The position numbers and the translations under genes are program-made. From the NCBI GenBank assembly GCA_964593925.1, contig CAZQKM010000009.1, forward strand, positions 26,127 through 90,126: a DNA stretch of 64,000 nt, written 5' to 3'. The notes under the pieces were generated by a model that searched no databases, was not told the origin of the DNA, and worked only from the letters and a program-made list of their open reading frames with translations. Shown in pieces: positions 35,312 through 45,768 of the stretch. Within the stretch, counting starts at the first letter, position 1, and the number at the start of each line of letters is the position of its first letter. Origin of the DNA: Oleidesulfovibrio sp964593925 (lineage in GTDB: Bacteria > Desulfobacterota > Desulfovibrionia > Desulfovibrionales > Desulfovibrionaceae).

Positions 35312-36936
35312 ATGTCTGTCTTGTCCAACGGGTATGTTACGTATTGTTTGGCCATGTTTTTTTTAGGCAGCACCCTGCTGTTACCCATTGCCACATACGC
35401 GGATTCTGGCAAAAACAGTATTACCATTGGCATAGAAGATTTTCCTGCTACGTTTTTTCCTGTGTTACGGACGGGGAGTCTGTCGGGGCAGGCTGCCGGC
35501 CAGCTATTTGCCAGCCTGTGCAGGTTGACCCCCAAGGGTGAGCTTGAGCCTTACCTTGCTGAAAAGCTTTCATACTCGGCAGATTACACAGCTCTGAGCA
35601 TACGGTTACGCTCTAATGCCTATTTCCATGACAAGGTTCCCATAACAGCCAAAGATATTACATTTTCTTTGGAAACAGCCAGGGAGCTACATCCATATGA
35701 TGTTGTATTTTCTTCAATAGATACAATACATGTGCATGATACAAAAAATATTACCATACGGTTTACATCTCCCCAGCCACATTTTTTAAAAATATGTATT
35801 CCTTCCCTGCTACCTGTCATTCCAAAGCATATCTATAAAACACCTCAGGGTGTGGCGGATGCTTCCATGGACAATATTGTGGGGTCAGGCCCGTTTCAGA
35901 TTGATTTTGTCACTTCATCTCGCATTGTGCTAAAGAAGTTTCCTCTGTTTTTTCTGAAGGGGCGACCATATCTTGAAGGCGTCACATTTGCAGTCTATAA
36001 TGATATTGGAGACAGCTACTACAGGCATGTTGCACAAGAGTTGGATATATCTGCGTTTCGGTGGGATTATGTGGCTGACACCCATCTGGAGCAGCATACA
36101 TATTTGGCAATACGTACACGTGAGTATCAGAATATTCAGCCGTATTTTGTGTTGCAGTTCAATCTGCGAAAATCTCCTTTTGACAATGTCCTTGTACGCA
36201 AGGCATTTACGCTGGCTATAGACCGTGCCTTTCTTGCTCGAAACGGGTTGGGGGCCAAGGGCAGGTTCCGGTGGTTCCCATGTCTGGTCCATTGCCACAA
36301 ACCTGTGTATTTTACAGCCCGCCTGCCTATCCTCATGCCTATGACATTGCGCGGGCCAACTCTTTGCTGGATGCTGCGGGGTACCCTCGCAATGAAGCCG
36401 GCATGCGCATGAAGGTCGATATCCACATTCCTCCATACATGAACAAAACATTGATGATTGTAGAATACCTGCAATACATGTTTGCGGGTACGCTTGGGGT
36501 TGAGCTTGCCATGAATGCCACGGAAAAAACACCGGATTGGGAGGCACGCATTGAATCCGGAGACTACCAGGCCACCATTGATGAATTATTTGCCTGGCAC
36601 GATCCATATGTGGGTATGCATCGCCTGTATGCCTCTGGCAGCAGGAGGGGCAGACGTATCTGGTCCAATACCATTGGCCTGAAAGATGCCGGACTAGACG
36701 TGTTGCTGCAACGTGCCGCCAGAGAGCCTGGCAAGACTGAGCGCTACGCTGTGTATAAAGAAGTGCAGCAATATCTTGGTGGGCAGTACATTAGTGTATG
36801 GCTTGCCAGTGCACCATATGTTACGGTGTACAACACCCGCGTGCATGGCTTGGAAAATCTGTATCTGGGCACCATGTCACCCTTGGATGCCGTGTACGTC
36901 ACGGGGTATTCTCCCTTTAGGCAGGCGAAAGAATAA
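35312..36936 (+). pseudogene. Oligopeptide-type (SBP_bac_5) periplasmic binding protein, frameshifted
   Basis: A signal peptide and an SBP_bac_5 fold run from 35,312; homology-like text switches frame near 36,250-36,275. The first frame reads ..LAIDRAFLARNGLGAKG, and the -1 frame continues GQVPVVPMSGPLPQTCVFY and then the normal C-terminal half to 36,936. Adding one G to the five-G tract at 36,250-36,254 gives an unbroken 540-residue protein (NGLGGQGQVPVVP). Wedged between a response regulator and its kinase, it is probably a sensory ligand-binding protein. Broken gene, phase-variable gene or assembly error cannot be told apart here. The second frame alone has a start near 36,271. Confidence 0.8.
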
Positions 36937-38797
36937 TGCCTGTTGCTGCACCGGGGCGTTTGTCTCTGAGCCTCAAGGCAAAACTGGCACTGGGCTTTGT
37001 CATTCTGCTTGTCTTGTCTACCCTGGTGGGGGCATGTGCGCATTTTGTCTTTTTTTCCAAAAGACTTGTGGCCACACGCAACGAAACCATTCCTACCCTT
37101 GTGTATAGCACGACTTTGGCTCGGCAGAGCACATGGATGCGTGGCCAGATGGACCAGGGCCTTGCCATATCCAATCCGCTTATTCGCCAACATATTGTTT
37201 CTACCCTGGGGGAGTACAAAGGCTATGAAGTCACATTGCAGGGGCTTCGAGATGTACATGCGGCGCCTCACTTGCTGGTGACACTGGAAAAAGAGTTTAC
37301 CGTATTGCAACAGCTGGCCGTGGAAGCCATTGGCATACGCACTAGGCAGGACGTGCAACAAGAGCACATGCGCTACATCCACAGCCGGTTACGCACGCTG
37401 TTGCAAAAACTGTCAAACGTCCCTGTATACTCCCAAGCTGAGCAGAGGCTGAGCGCACTTTGTACGCGGCTTATTTCAAGAATGCTGTCGTTGTATCAAG
37501 AAGAAAAAGCATGGGCCGTGTCCATTATTTTTGCGCAGTGCGCCAAAGACATTTTGGAGCAGAAAACGCTTGTCGATGCGCTGGGCTCTCCTGAGGGATC
37601 GCTAGGTATTACGGAGTCTGTTTTTCATGAGGTGTACAGGCTGCTGACTGCTTCCACAGGGCTCATGGTGAGTAAAAGGCAAGAGCTGGCATTGGCAGCC
37701 CAGTTTGCACAGAAGTACTCTCGTGCTTCGTTTATGGGTGAAACCATTGTGCAAAGTTGCGGCCGCCTTCTTGAAGATGCGGAAGGAGTTTTGCAAAGGG
37801 CGCAAGAGAGCACGATTGCACGTTTTGATATCTTGCAGCACAGTATCTATTTGTTTCTTTTGATTCTTGTACTATTTTTTATTGGAGCATACGTGTTTTT
37901 GCAACGTAATGTGCTTGCTCCTATCCTGAGGCTTACAAAAGCCATACAACGTGGTATTGCAACGGTACAGCAGGGGGGGCATGCGCAGAACCGTTGCCCG
38001 TGGATGGAGAGCAGGAAATCCAGGCAATTTCCCACTCCACAACGTATTTTCTGCAAGAAATTACAGCCCAGCGCGTTGCCCTTGAACAGTCACATACACT
38101 GCTTGAAAAGCAAGTGCGCGAACGTACCAGACGCATCACAACGCTTTCTGAAAAACTTGTGCATGCACAGGAGACAGAGCGTAAACGTATTGCAGCCGAA
38201 TTGCACGACGACATCGGGGCGACCATGAGCGTGGTTAAAATGGAACTGGAGCATGCTGCGCGTATGATGCGTGCAAGCCCGTTGCCCATGAAAGAGCTAC
38301 AGGCTGCCCTTGCCAAGCAAAAACAACGTATCAGACAGTTGACTAGCAGGCTACGTACCATTCAGACTGATCTGAGCCCGCCTTATCTTGCACTTGGTCT
38401 GCCTGAGGCTCTGCATGTGCTGTGTGAAGACTACAACATGATGCATACGGGTATTGACTTTACGGTAACTTTTTCTGCCACGGACGTGCCGGAGCGTTTA
38501 CATCTGGTGCTGTATCGTATTTTACAGGAAGGGGTTACCAACATTGTCAAGCATAGCCAATGTACAGCGGCACGCATTGTGCTGTTTGATGCTGAGAAGG
38601 CACTTCGTGTTGTCATTGAAGACAACGGTATTCCTTTTCCAAAGGGGCCTACCGCAGGCATGGGCCTGCAAAACATTGAAGAGCGCGTCATCGTTTCAGG
38701 GGGCACCCTTGTGTATACACATCACGGGAGCTGGAAAGGCCTACAGATAGAGTGGCCGCTGAAGGGCATGGATGACGAGACGCTCTCCTGCATTTGA
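36936..38797 (+). pseudogene. NarX/DegS-type (HisKA_3) sensor histidine kinase, frameshifted
   Basis: Starts with ATG overlapping the previous stop. Two membrane segments (about 15-40 and near 300-325) frame a periplasmic helical domain; a HAMP segment follows (APILRLTKAIQRGI). At the seven-G tract 37,973-37,979 the frame breaks; one more G restores QQGGACAEPLPVDGEQEIQAI and the kinase core: H-box AELHDDIG, then NIVKHSQ, EDNG and GMGLQNIEERV of the ATPase. Restored length is about 620 residues. The 37,994-38,797 frame holds the whole catalytic core. Confidence 0.82.
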
Positions 38798-38924
38798 ATG
38801 CGGTTGTGCCTATGGCAGCGGCCAGCCGTCGCTGGCATGCCGGTACTGCATGTACGGGGAGAGGTAAACCTGTCTGAAGAGCCAGTGCATCTCAGCAGGC
38901 CTGGGGGAGGGGCTCCACGGCCTG

Positions 38925-39578
38925 TTAGTCATAATGGCTATGCAGGGTAAGGATCATTTGCAGGCCGGCCTGGACGTTTTGGGTGATGGCTTCGGACACA
39001 CGGGCGCTGTTGCCGGATTCAAGCGCATGAATAATGGCCGCGTGTTCTTCATTTAATTTGTCAAAATCTGCACGTTGGTATGAGTACATCCCCAGAAAAA
39101 CTTCCAGAGAGTCCATCATCTTGTCAGAGAGAAGGCACAGGTGGTGCAGGCCGGACTGGGCATAGATGGTTCTATGCAGTTCGCGGTCCAGTTCATAGTA
39201 GTCCAACCTGGATAAGCCGGAGGCCTGCATTCTGCTGTGAATATCCCCAAGCGTCTGTAGAAAATCTCCGGTGATATTTTTTGCGGCGCGCATGGCAAGC
39301 ATGGTTTCCAGGTCAATGCGTATGGCGTAGATATGCTTGATCTCTGTCAGCGAAGGGGGGTAGGCCACAATGGCCCCTCTGTGCGGCGCTGTCTGAATCA
39401 GGCCTGTTTTATCCAGACGTATGAGGGCTTCACGTATGGGCCCTCTGCCGATCTGTAGCTCTTTTTCCAGTTCGGCAATGACCAGCCTTGTGCCCGGCAG
39501 TTTTTTGCGGGAGAGGATAAGATCGCGGATGCGTTCATACGCGGTGAGAGACTTGAGCAGGTTTGTGGTATTTGTCAT
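38925..39578 (-). CDS. GntR family transcriptional regulator (FCD type)
   Basis: 217 residues: winged helix-turn-helix (YERIRDLILSRKKLPGTRLVIAELEKELQIGRGPIREALIRLDKTGLIQTAPHRGAIV) and a helical FCD domain with the metal-type residues (ELDRELHRTIYAQSG, EEHAAIIHALESGN). Lies downstream of, and on the same strand as, the TRAP/dehydrogenase operon, 566 bases away, and is its likely regulator. Confidence 0.9.
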   Translation of the reverse strand: MTNTTNLLKSLTAYERIRDLILSRKKLPGTRLVIAELEKELQIGRGPIREALIRLDKTGLIQTAPHRGAIVAYPPSLTEIKHIYAIRIDLETMLAMRAAKNITGDFLQTLGDIHSRMQASGLSRLDYYELDRELHRTIYAQSGLHHLCLLSDKMMDSLEVFLGMYSYQRADFDKLNEEHAAIIHALESGNSARVSEAITQNVQAGLQMILTLHSHYD

Positions 39579-40144
39579 GTAAAAAGTGGCTGGCGGCTTT
39601 TGGCCGTGTTTTATGCTGCAACGATTTGTTGTCAGTGTTTGCGGCTAGTGATAATGCCGTGGCAACATGGTCTGGCCTTGAAAGTATTGCCCGGTGTGCG
39701 GTTTTTGCCCACACTGGCGTTTGGCCTATTTGCGCTATGGCCGTATATTACAGCCCCATGGTCCCACAAGACGATGTCTGTGCCCCGGATCAGTGCGCAG
39801 CAAAGAGACGGGCACAGATATCTTTCAGAGATACGGCAATTCTTTAACCACAGCCCGGCATGTAACGTCAATCATATTTACTATGGGCAGGGTATCTGTG
39901 CCATATGATACAGCCCTGCATGGCGTTGTGGAGAGAAGGCTCCGGCAGAGGATATTTTGTATCGGCCACAAAAGAAAAGCAGTGTACCCTGTGCGGTGTG
40001 TGCACAGAGGCAAAGGGAGAGGATGCCGTATGTATATTTTTGAGCACATACGGCATCCGGGATCTATGGCACAAGGTTATGCATGCGCAACGAGATGTTG
40101 CTTTTTGGGTATAGGGCTCAGCGGAGTTCTGCCATGTGCAGGTA
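39579..40144. other. Intergenic region between TRAP operon and GntR gene
   Basis: 566 bases without a supported gene on either strand. The one distinctive element is the 13-base perfect inverted repeat at 40,021-40,058. Confidence 0.5.
40021..40058. repeat. Thirteen-base perfect inverted repeat
   Basis: GGATGCCGTATGT and ACATACGGCATCC are exact reverse complements around a 12-base AT-rich loop. About 90 bases past the stop of the TRAP large permease on the minus strand. No T-run follows, so it may be a rho-aided 3' end stem or a regulator site. Confidence 0.6.
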
Positions 40145-41428
40145 TCAATAGCCTAGTATTCCGGGGAGCCACAAGACGAGCGCAGGCCAGTACGCAATCA
40201 GGAATATTACGCTGATGGTAGCGGCGCAGAAGGGCAACGCTCTGAGTGAGACTTCTTCCAGCGATACGTTGGCAATACCAGAGGCGATAAACATGTTTTC
40301 GCCCAGTGGAGGGGTGGAAAAACCGACTCCACAGCAGCAGACAAGAACCACGCCAAAGTGGATGGGGTCAACGCCAAGCTGGACCATGACCGGCAGCAAC
40401 ACAGGGGTGACCAGCAGAATCATGGCCAGTGTCTCCATGAACATGCCCAAAAAGATCATAAAGATAATGATTAGTACCCAGATGAGCATGAGGTTATCGG
40501 TAATGTCCAACAGGCCGGTGGCGATCATGTCGGGGATGTGGTACTGTACAAGGATTCTGCCGAATGCATAGGCTGTGAACATGATAACCAGAACCCGTCC
40601 GGTAAGCCACGAGGTGGCTTCCAATGATTTTTTTAGCCCTGACCAGGTCAATTCGCGGTATATGAATAGCCCAACGAACAGGGTATAAAAAATGGAGACA
40701 ATGGCAGCTTCTGTGGGGGTAAACAGGCCGGAATAAATGCCACCCAGGATGACCACCGGGGCCAGGATGGCCCAGAATCCTTTTTTACAGGTACGCAACA
40801 CATCTGAAATGGACCATGTGAGTCCTTCTGCACGCCCTTTGTCCGAGGGGCAGAAAAAGTAGTGCATGGCAATAAGTGCCAGCCCGGTAAGCAGGCCGGG
40901 TATGACACCGGCCAGAAAGAGCTGGGTGATGGATTCTTGTGCGGTAACCCCATAAATAACCATGGGGATGCTGGGGGGAAGGATAATGCCGATGCCGCCT
41001 GAGGTCGCAGTGGCTGCTGCTGCATAGCCCGGTTCATACTGCCGTTTGATCATGGCAGGTATCATAATCATGCCCACGGCGGCAGTGGTGGCCGGACCAG
41101 AGCCCGATAGTGCGCCAAAAAATATACAGGCAAGTGTTGTGGATATGGCCAGCCCCCCGTTCGTGGGACCTACCAGGGCTTCGGCAACATTTACCAGCCG
41201 GCGTGACAGCCCTGCCGCGTCCATGAGTGCACCAGAAAGTACAAATGCGGGTAGTGCCATGATGGGAAAAGAGTTCACAGAAGAAAAGGCGATCTGTACC
41301 AGTGTGCTCAGGTCACTGCCTGCCGCGACAAAGGCTGCCATGGCTGCAACGCCCAGTGCCACGGCAATGGGCGCGCCCATGATTAGCAACAGGCCAAAGC
41401 TACCAAAAAGGACTGCCGGTACACTCAT
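40145..41428 (-). CDS. TRAP transporter large permease (DctM type)
   Basis: 427 residues, about twelve hydrophobic segments, with the DctM sequence family markers FPIMALPAFVLSGALMDAAGLSRRLVNVAEALVGP, GSGPATTAAVGMIMIPAMIKRQYEPGYAAAATATSGGIGIILPPSIPMVIYG. Starts at 41,428, overlapping the small permease by 4 bases (ATGA). With DctQ and DctP it forms a sodium- or proton-driven solute uptake system whose gene context is an HpsN-like dehydrogenase. Confidence 0.94.
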   Translation of the reverse strand: MSVPAVLFGSFGLLLIMGAPIAVALGVAAMAAFVAAGSDLSTLVQIAFSSVNSFPIMALPAFVLSGALMDAAGLSRRLVNVAEALVGPTNGGLAISTTLACIFFGALSGSGPATTAAVGMIMIPAMIKRQYEPGYAAAATATSGGIGIILPPSIPMVIYGVTAQESITQLFLAGVIPGLLTGLALIAMHYFFCPSDKGRAEGLTWSISDVLRTCKKGFWAILAPVVILGGIYSGLFTPTEAAIVSIFYTLFVGLFIYRELTWSGLKKSLEATSWLTGRVLVIMFTAYAFGRILVQYHIPDMIATGLLDITDNLMLIWVLIIIFMIFLGMFMETLAMILLVTPVLLPVMVQLGVDPIHFGVVLVCCCGVGFSTPPLGENMFIASGIANVSLEEVSLRALPFCAATISVIFLIAYWPALVLWLPGILGY

Positions 41429-41955
41429 GATGTGGCCTCCTCGGATTCTACGGTCACCTTGTCAACATCTTGTACCTCTTGTCCCAGCACAAATTTGATG
41501 TAGTTTACCTGGAGGATGCGTATGGTCATAAGGCCAAAGGAAATGGGGAATATCCAGTAGACGTACTCCATGGACCATTGGAGTGCCGGAGATTTGAAGG
41601 TAAAGCGGGACAGGTTGTCGATGACCTTAAGGCTTTGTTGGATCATGATGATGTTAAAGGCACACCAGACAATGTCAGAAAGCAACATGCAGTATGCAGC
41701 GATTTTTTTGGGCATGAAAAGAAATTGAATGGTGACTCTGTTGTGCGCTGCAAGGCGTGCTGCATAGGTAGCGCCAAAAAATACAAACCACACAAAAGAA
41801 AAACGTGATATTTCTTCGCTCCAGGGGATAACGATGTCAAAGATGTTGCGTAATGTGATTTGTAAGAACAGCATGACAACAAAAAAACATAGCAATCCCT
41901 GGCAGATATAGCTTTCAATCCTGTCGAGTAGCAGATACAGGGATACTGCGCGCAT
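41425..41955 (-). CDS. TRAP transporter small permease (DctQ type)
   Basis: 176 residues from the ATG at 41,955 (GGAGG seven bases upstream; an ATG five codons earlier is less well placed). Four membrane segments and the DctQ core FLQITLRNIFDIVIPWSEEISRFSFVWFVFFGATYAARLAAHNRVTI. Between DctP and DctM, overlapping DctM. Confidence 0.88.
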   Translation of the reverse strand: MRAVSLYLLLDRIESYICQGLLCFFVVMLFLQITLRNIFDIVIPWSEEISRFSFVWFVFFGATYAARLAAHNRVTIQFLFMPKKIAAYCMLLSDIVWCAFNIIMIQQSLKVIDNLSRFTFKSPALQWSMEYVYWIFPISFGLMTIRILQVNYIKFVLGQEVQDVDKVTVESEEATS

Positions 41956-42082
41956 GGGTGGCCTCCTCATTGGGGGTTGGCATGGAACAATCGACGGGCT
42001 CGTTGTCTGAGTGGGGGAAAAAAAGTAACTCAGCCGGCAGGTGATGGGGGCGGGGCCACCCTTGGTTGCCCCGGAATAAAGG

Positions 42083-43078
42083 CTATTTTTTCAGTTCGCG
42101 TACGACCCGGTCCACAACCTCTTTGCCACCCACAAAATCATAATATTTGGGCCAGATTTTTTCCATGGCCAGCTTACGCCATGCATCTTCGTCTTTCAGA
42201 GTGTGCACCGTGACTCCGGCATCAATCATGCCTTGCTTGGCTTTTCCCGACTCCAGGGTCTGGAAAAGCAGGCAGTACTGCTGGGCCTCGATTCCGGCCC
42301 GGATGAGAATATTCTGCACATTGGCAGGCAGGCTCTGGAAATACTGTTCGCCGATAATCAGTGGTTGCAGCGAGTAGTTGTAGTGTACTTCCGTGAGGTA
42401 TTTCTGCACTTCGTGGAATTTGGATGTATAGTTGACAATATATGGGTTGTCCTGCCCATCCACTACTTTTTGCTGTAGTGCGGTAAAGGTTTCAGTCCAG
42501 GCCATGGGCACGGGGTTAGCTCCCCATGCCTCGTACGTTGCCAGCATGATTTGATTCTGCGGCACACGGATTTTCATTTTGGCAATGTCTTCAATGAATT
42601 GTACAGGGCGCTTGGAGTTTGTCAGGTATCGGAAGTTGGAGTAGGTCCAGCCAAGGATCCGAAAGCCCCCCTTGGTAATGCTCTGTTGGCTCCAGTATTG
42701 CCCCAGAGAGCCGGTTGTTGCTGCCACGGCTTCATAGTCGTTGCTGACAAGATAGGGCAGGGTGAGTACGCCAAGGTCCTGTACAAATGGCACGGCATTT
42801 CCCACGCCCACAATGGCCATTTCCAGCGTTCCCATGCGTGTATTCTGAAGCATTTCAGTTTCTGTTCCCAGCGATCCCCCGGGAAACAGTTCGACGGAAA
42901 TAGCGCCATCAGAGAGTGACTCAATGAGTACCTTGAGACGCTTGGCAAGTGCGCCCTGATCAGAGTTTATGGGATCTCCCATGCCTACCCTGAGGACCTG
43001 TTTTGCCTGGGCTGATAACGTTCCCGGCATGATGAAGGCTACCGCCAGCAAACAAACAAGTAACACTTTTTTGAACAT
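42083..43078 (-). CDS. TRAP transporter periplasmic binding protein (DctP type)
   Basis: 331 residues with a signal peptide (MFKKVLLVCLLAVAFIMPGT). DctP markers: LRVGMGDPINSDQGALAKRLKVLIE, VELFPGGSLGTETEMLQ, KIRVPQNQIMLATYEAWGANPVPMAWTETFTALQQKVVDGQDNPYIV (the conserved arginine and the ligand loop). The solute is a carboxylate or sulfonate by family; the genes nearby suggest a sulfonated polyol or similar. Confidence 0.94.
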   Translation of the reverse strand: MFKKVLLVCLLAVAFIMPGTLSAQAKQVLRVGMGDPINSDQGALAKRLKVLIESLSDGAISVELFPGGSLGTETEMLQNTRMGTLEMAIVGVGNAVPFVQDLGVLTLPYLVSNDYEAVAATTGSLGQYWSQQSITKGGFRILGWTYSNFRYLTNSKRPVQFIEDIAKMKIRVPQNQIMLATYEAWGANPVPMAWTETFTALQQKVVDGQDNPYIVNYTSKFHEVQKYLTEVHYNYSLQPLIIGEQYFQSLPANVQNILIRAGIEAQQYCLLFQTLESGKAKQGMIDAGVTVHTLKDEDAWRKLAMEKIWPKYYDFVGGKEVVDRVVRELKK

Positions 43079-43155
43079 AAGACCTCCGCATCGAGCTTGT
43101 TGAAGGTTGCTTGGGGAAGTTTTTTGTTTGGCCCTGTATATAGCAAAACGGGATA

Positions 43156-44361
43156 CTATGCGTTTAGTGTGTTACCTGCCACGTATGCAATGGCGGCTGC
43201 CACAGATCGACAGTCGTCAAGGCTGAATGTAAGTGGAATACGCAGATCACACATGGTGGACAGAATGTGATCTGTCTGTAGTAGCTGGGGGATATGAGGC
43301 AGGTAGTGCCAACTATGATAGGCACTTGTAAAGCCAACGGGCTCTTTGTTGCCAAACCATTTGATATGCACGCCTAGTTCCTCGCACTGAGCCAGAAATG
43401 CCTTTACCTGTGCAGGTGATGCCTGCGGAAGAGAAAATTGTATGGAACTGCCCACATAGAACTCTTCTGGTGGGCGCTTGATGCAGTGAATTGTCGGAAT
43501 TTCTGATAGCAGGGTTTCAATGGTTTGATAGCGTTCGTTCCAGCGCATGCACTGGGTGTCCAGAGTTTCCAGTTGGGGACGCAATACGGCTGCACGCAGA
43601 TTATCCATGCGGCTACTGTAGTTGGGGGTGTGATACCTGGCCAAGGCAAATGCTTCAGCAGGGGGGGCAGCACTGTGTGTTGCATACAGCATGTATGAGC
43701 CGGAGTAGATGATGGCCCTGGCCATGGCCTGTGCATCATCCGTTACCAGCAGCCCGCCCTCACCCGAGTTGATGTGTTTATACGTCTGGGTGCTAAAGCA
43801 GGCCATATGGCCAAAAGAGCCGCTTTTGGTTCCGTTCCAGCGGGCACCCATGGTGTGGGCGCAGTCTTCAATAAGGGTCAGGCCGTATTTTTGGCAGATT
43901 GTTGTAATCTGCACCATATCCGCCATGTGCCCGCGCATGTGCGAAAGTAGTAGAAAACGTGCTTTGGTACGGGCAGCTTTACGCTCCAGGTCTTTCAAAT
44001 CAATGGTGCACTGGGGGGTAATCTCAACAAGCTCTATGGTCGCGCCGCTGTTTTGAATGGCCCCGGGAACAGGCGCCAGAGTATAGGCATTGCACAGCAC
44101 GGTATCCTGCGAAGAAATACCAAGACTTTTCAGCGCAATATACATGGCACTGCCGCATGAAGAGAGCGCCAGGCAGTACTTTTTGCCCATATACGCGGCG
44201 AATTCTTCTTCCAGCAGGGCTGCCTGGCTTTTTTCACCTGGTGCGGCATTATAGCGGTGTAGTTTGCCCGAGCGCATGACAGAGACAGCAGCGCTAATAG
44301 CAGTTTCCGGGATAGGTTCCTGTTGCGTAAAATCCTTGTGGAAATGGGGGGGGACGCTCAT
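43156..44361 (-). CDS. DegT/DnrJ/EryC1/StrS family PLP aminotransferase
   Basis: 401 residues from the ATG at 44,361 (CAGGAGG site). PLP lysine in STQTYKHINSGEGGLLVTDD, preceded by LIEDCAHTMGARWNG and the LSSCGSAMYIALKSLG phosphate loop. Family members usually transaminate keto-sugars. It follows the HpsN-like dehydrogenase by 24 bases and precedes TRAP genes, so a catabolic or salvage role on a dehydrogenase product is likely; substrate unknown. Confidence 0.88.
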   Translation of the reverse strand: MSVPPHFHKDFTQQEPIPETAISAAVSVMRSGKLHRYNAAPGEKSQAALLEEEFAAYMGKKYCLALSSCGSAMYIALKSLGISSQDTVLCNAYTLAPVPGAIQNSGATIELVEITPQCTIDLKDLERKAARTKARFLLLSHMRGHMADMVQITTICQKYGLTLIEDCAHTMGARWNGTKSGSFGHMACFSTQTYKHINSGEGGLLVTDDAQAMARAIIYSGSYMLYATHSAAPPAEAFALARYHTPNYSSRMDNLRAAVLRPQLETLDTQCMRWNERYQTIETLLSEIPTIHCIKRPPEEFYVGSSIQFSLPQASPAQVKAFLAQCEELGVHIKWFGNKEPVGFTSAYHSWHYLPHIPQLLQTDHILSTMCDLRIPLTFSLDDCRSVAAAIAYVAGNTLNA

Positions 44362-44385
44362 GAAAACCTCCTGTGTTCTGGGCAT

Positions 44386-45690
44386 CTAGCGCTGGTTATA
44401 CACCTCAAAATCCCATGTCTCGCCGGGAAAGTATTTGCGCAATCGCCAATCGCAGGCACGGGCATGTCCCTCCATACCTTCAATACGTGACAGCCTTGAG
44501 GCCACACCGCTGAATGTCTTGTTGGCTTCAGGAGAGATCTCCTGGTACGTGTATATTTTGAGAAACTTATGTGCGCTGAGCCCACCGCTATAGCGACTGG
44601 CTTTTTTGGTGGGAAGAATATGGTTTGTTCCCGAGCACTTGTCTCCATGGGCCACGGTGCTGCCTTCTCCCAGGAACAGGGACCCGTAAGAGCTCAAGTT
44701 GGCAAGCCACCAGTCAAGGTCACGGGCCATGACCTGGACATGCTCGGCGCCGTAGGTGTCGCTGACGCGGCAAAGCTCTTCTCTGCCAGAGCACAGGACG
44801 ATTTCGCCATAATCGCGCCATGCTGCTGCGGCCACATCAGGATTCGGCAGGGCAGCAACAAGTGTAGGGATACGTGCAAGCACGGCTTCACCCAGGTTGC
44901 GGCTGTCAGTGAAAAGCCAGACAGGCGAGTCCATGCCGTGTTCTGCCTGGGATACCAGGTCAACGGCAATGGTGCCGGCGTCAGCGGAGTCATCGGCAAT
45001 AACGGCAGATTCCGTGGGCCCGGCAAATACATCAATACCGCACATGCCGGCTCCGGCCAAAGCCGCCTTGGCCTCGGCCACAAAGCGATTGCCCGGCCCT
45101 ACGAGGATATCAGCTGGTTTGCCTGTAAACAGACCATACGCCATACTGGCAATGGCCTGGACACCGCCCATTTCCATGATCACATCTGCGCCGGACAGGT
45201 CCATGGCATAGGCCATGGCAGGGGCGATACTTTCACCCCGTGGGGGAGAGCAGGCAATAATAAAGGGAACTCCCGCAGCTTTTGCCGTAGCAATACTCAT
45301 GATTGCGGAACAAACATGCGCGTAACGTCCACCAGGGACATAGCAGCCGGCCACGTCCATGGGGATGACGCGCTGCCCCAGCCGTACACCGGGGTGCGGG
45401 GTGGTGGAAAATTCCTGGATACTCGCCCGTTGCGCTGTTGCAAGGGTAGAAACCTGTTCATGGGCAAAACGGATATCATCGCGTACCTGTGCCGGTACCT
45501 GCTCAATGAGCAGGGCTTTTTTTTCGGCATCAAGGATGAAGGGCTTTGTCCAGCCGTCAAACTTTTGGGCAAGTTGCTTGACCGCTTCTTCTCCGTCCTG
45601 GGCAACCCGCTTGAGCATTGCTTCTACATCGCCACGAATTTCGTCACTGTTCGCCAATGCGCTTTTTTGTGCTTTTTTCAGGTATTCCAT
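44386..45690 (-). CDS. HisD-family dehydrogenase, like sulfopropanediol 3-dehydrogenase HpsN
   Basis: 434 residues from the ATG at 45,690 (GGTGG site; alternatives at 45,705 and 45,744). Blocks of the family: MDVAGCYVPGGRYAHVCSAIMSIATAKAAGVPFIIACSPP, GPTESAVIADDSADA, DLVSQAEHGMDSPVW (zinc Q and H), and GEGSTVAHGDKCSGTNHILPTKKASRYSGGL. The last block resembles the HpsN branch rather than biosynthetic HisD, and no his genes are near. HpsN oxidises 2,3-dihydroxypropane-1-sulfonate to sulfolactate with NAD. Start of an operon with an aminotransferase and TRAP genes. Assignment to the sulfonate branch is a best guess. Confidence 0.78.
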   Translation of the reverse strand: MEYLKKAQKSALANSDEIRGDVEAMLKRVAQDGEEAVKQLAQKFDGWTKPFILDAEKKALLIEQVPAQVRDDIRFAHEQVSTLATAQRASIQEFSTTPHPGVRLGQRVIPMDVAGCYVPGGRYAHVCSAIMSIATAKAAGVPFIIACSPPRGESIAPAMAYAMDLSGADVIMEMGGVQAIASMAYGLFTGKPADILVGPGNRFVAEAKAALAGAGMCGIDVFAGPTESAVIADDSADAGTIAVDLVSQAEHGMDSPVWLFTDSRNLGEAVLARIPTLVAALPNPDVAAAAWRDYGEIVLCSGREELCRVSDTYGAEHVQVMARDLDWWLANLSSYGSLFLGEGSTVAHGDKCSGTNHILPTKKASRYSGGLSAHKFLKIYTYQEISPEANKTFSGVASRLSRIEGMEGHARACDWRLRKYFPGETWDFEVYNQR

Positions 45691-45739
45691 CTTGTTAGCC
45701 ACCATTTTTCGTTGAGGTGAACGGATACTGTCAGGAAAA

Positions 45740-45768
45740 AGCATAGCGCGTTATTTTTCGATATGCAA
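45740..45768 (-). promoter_or_regulatory. Candidate promoter for the HpsN-like operon
   Basis: Minus-strand TTGCAT (45,763-45,768) and TATGCT (45,740-45,745) are 17 bases apart; transcription would begin near 45,733, a short distance ahead of the start codon. Confidence 0.5.
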
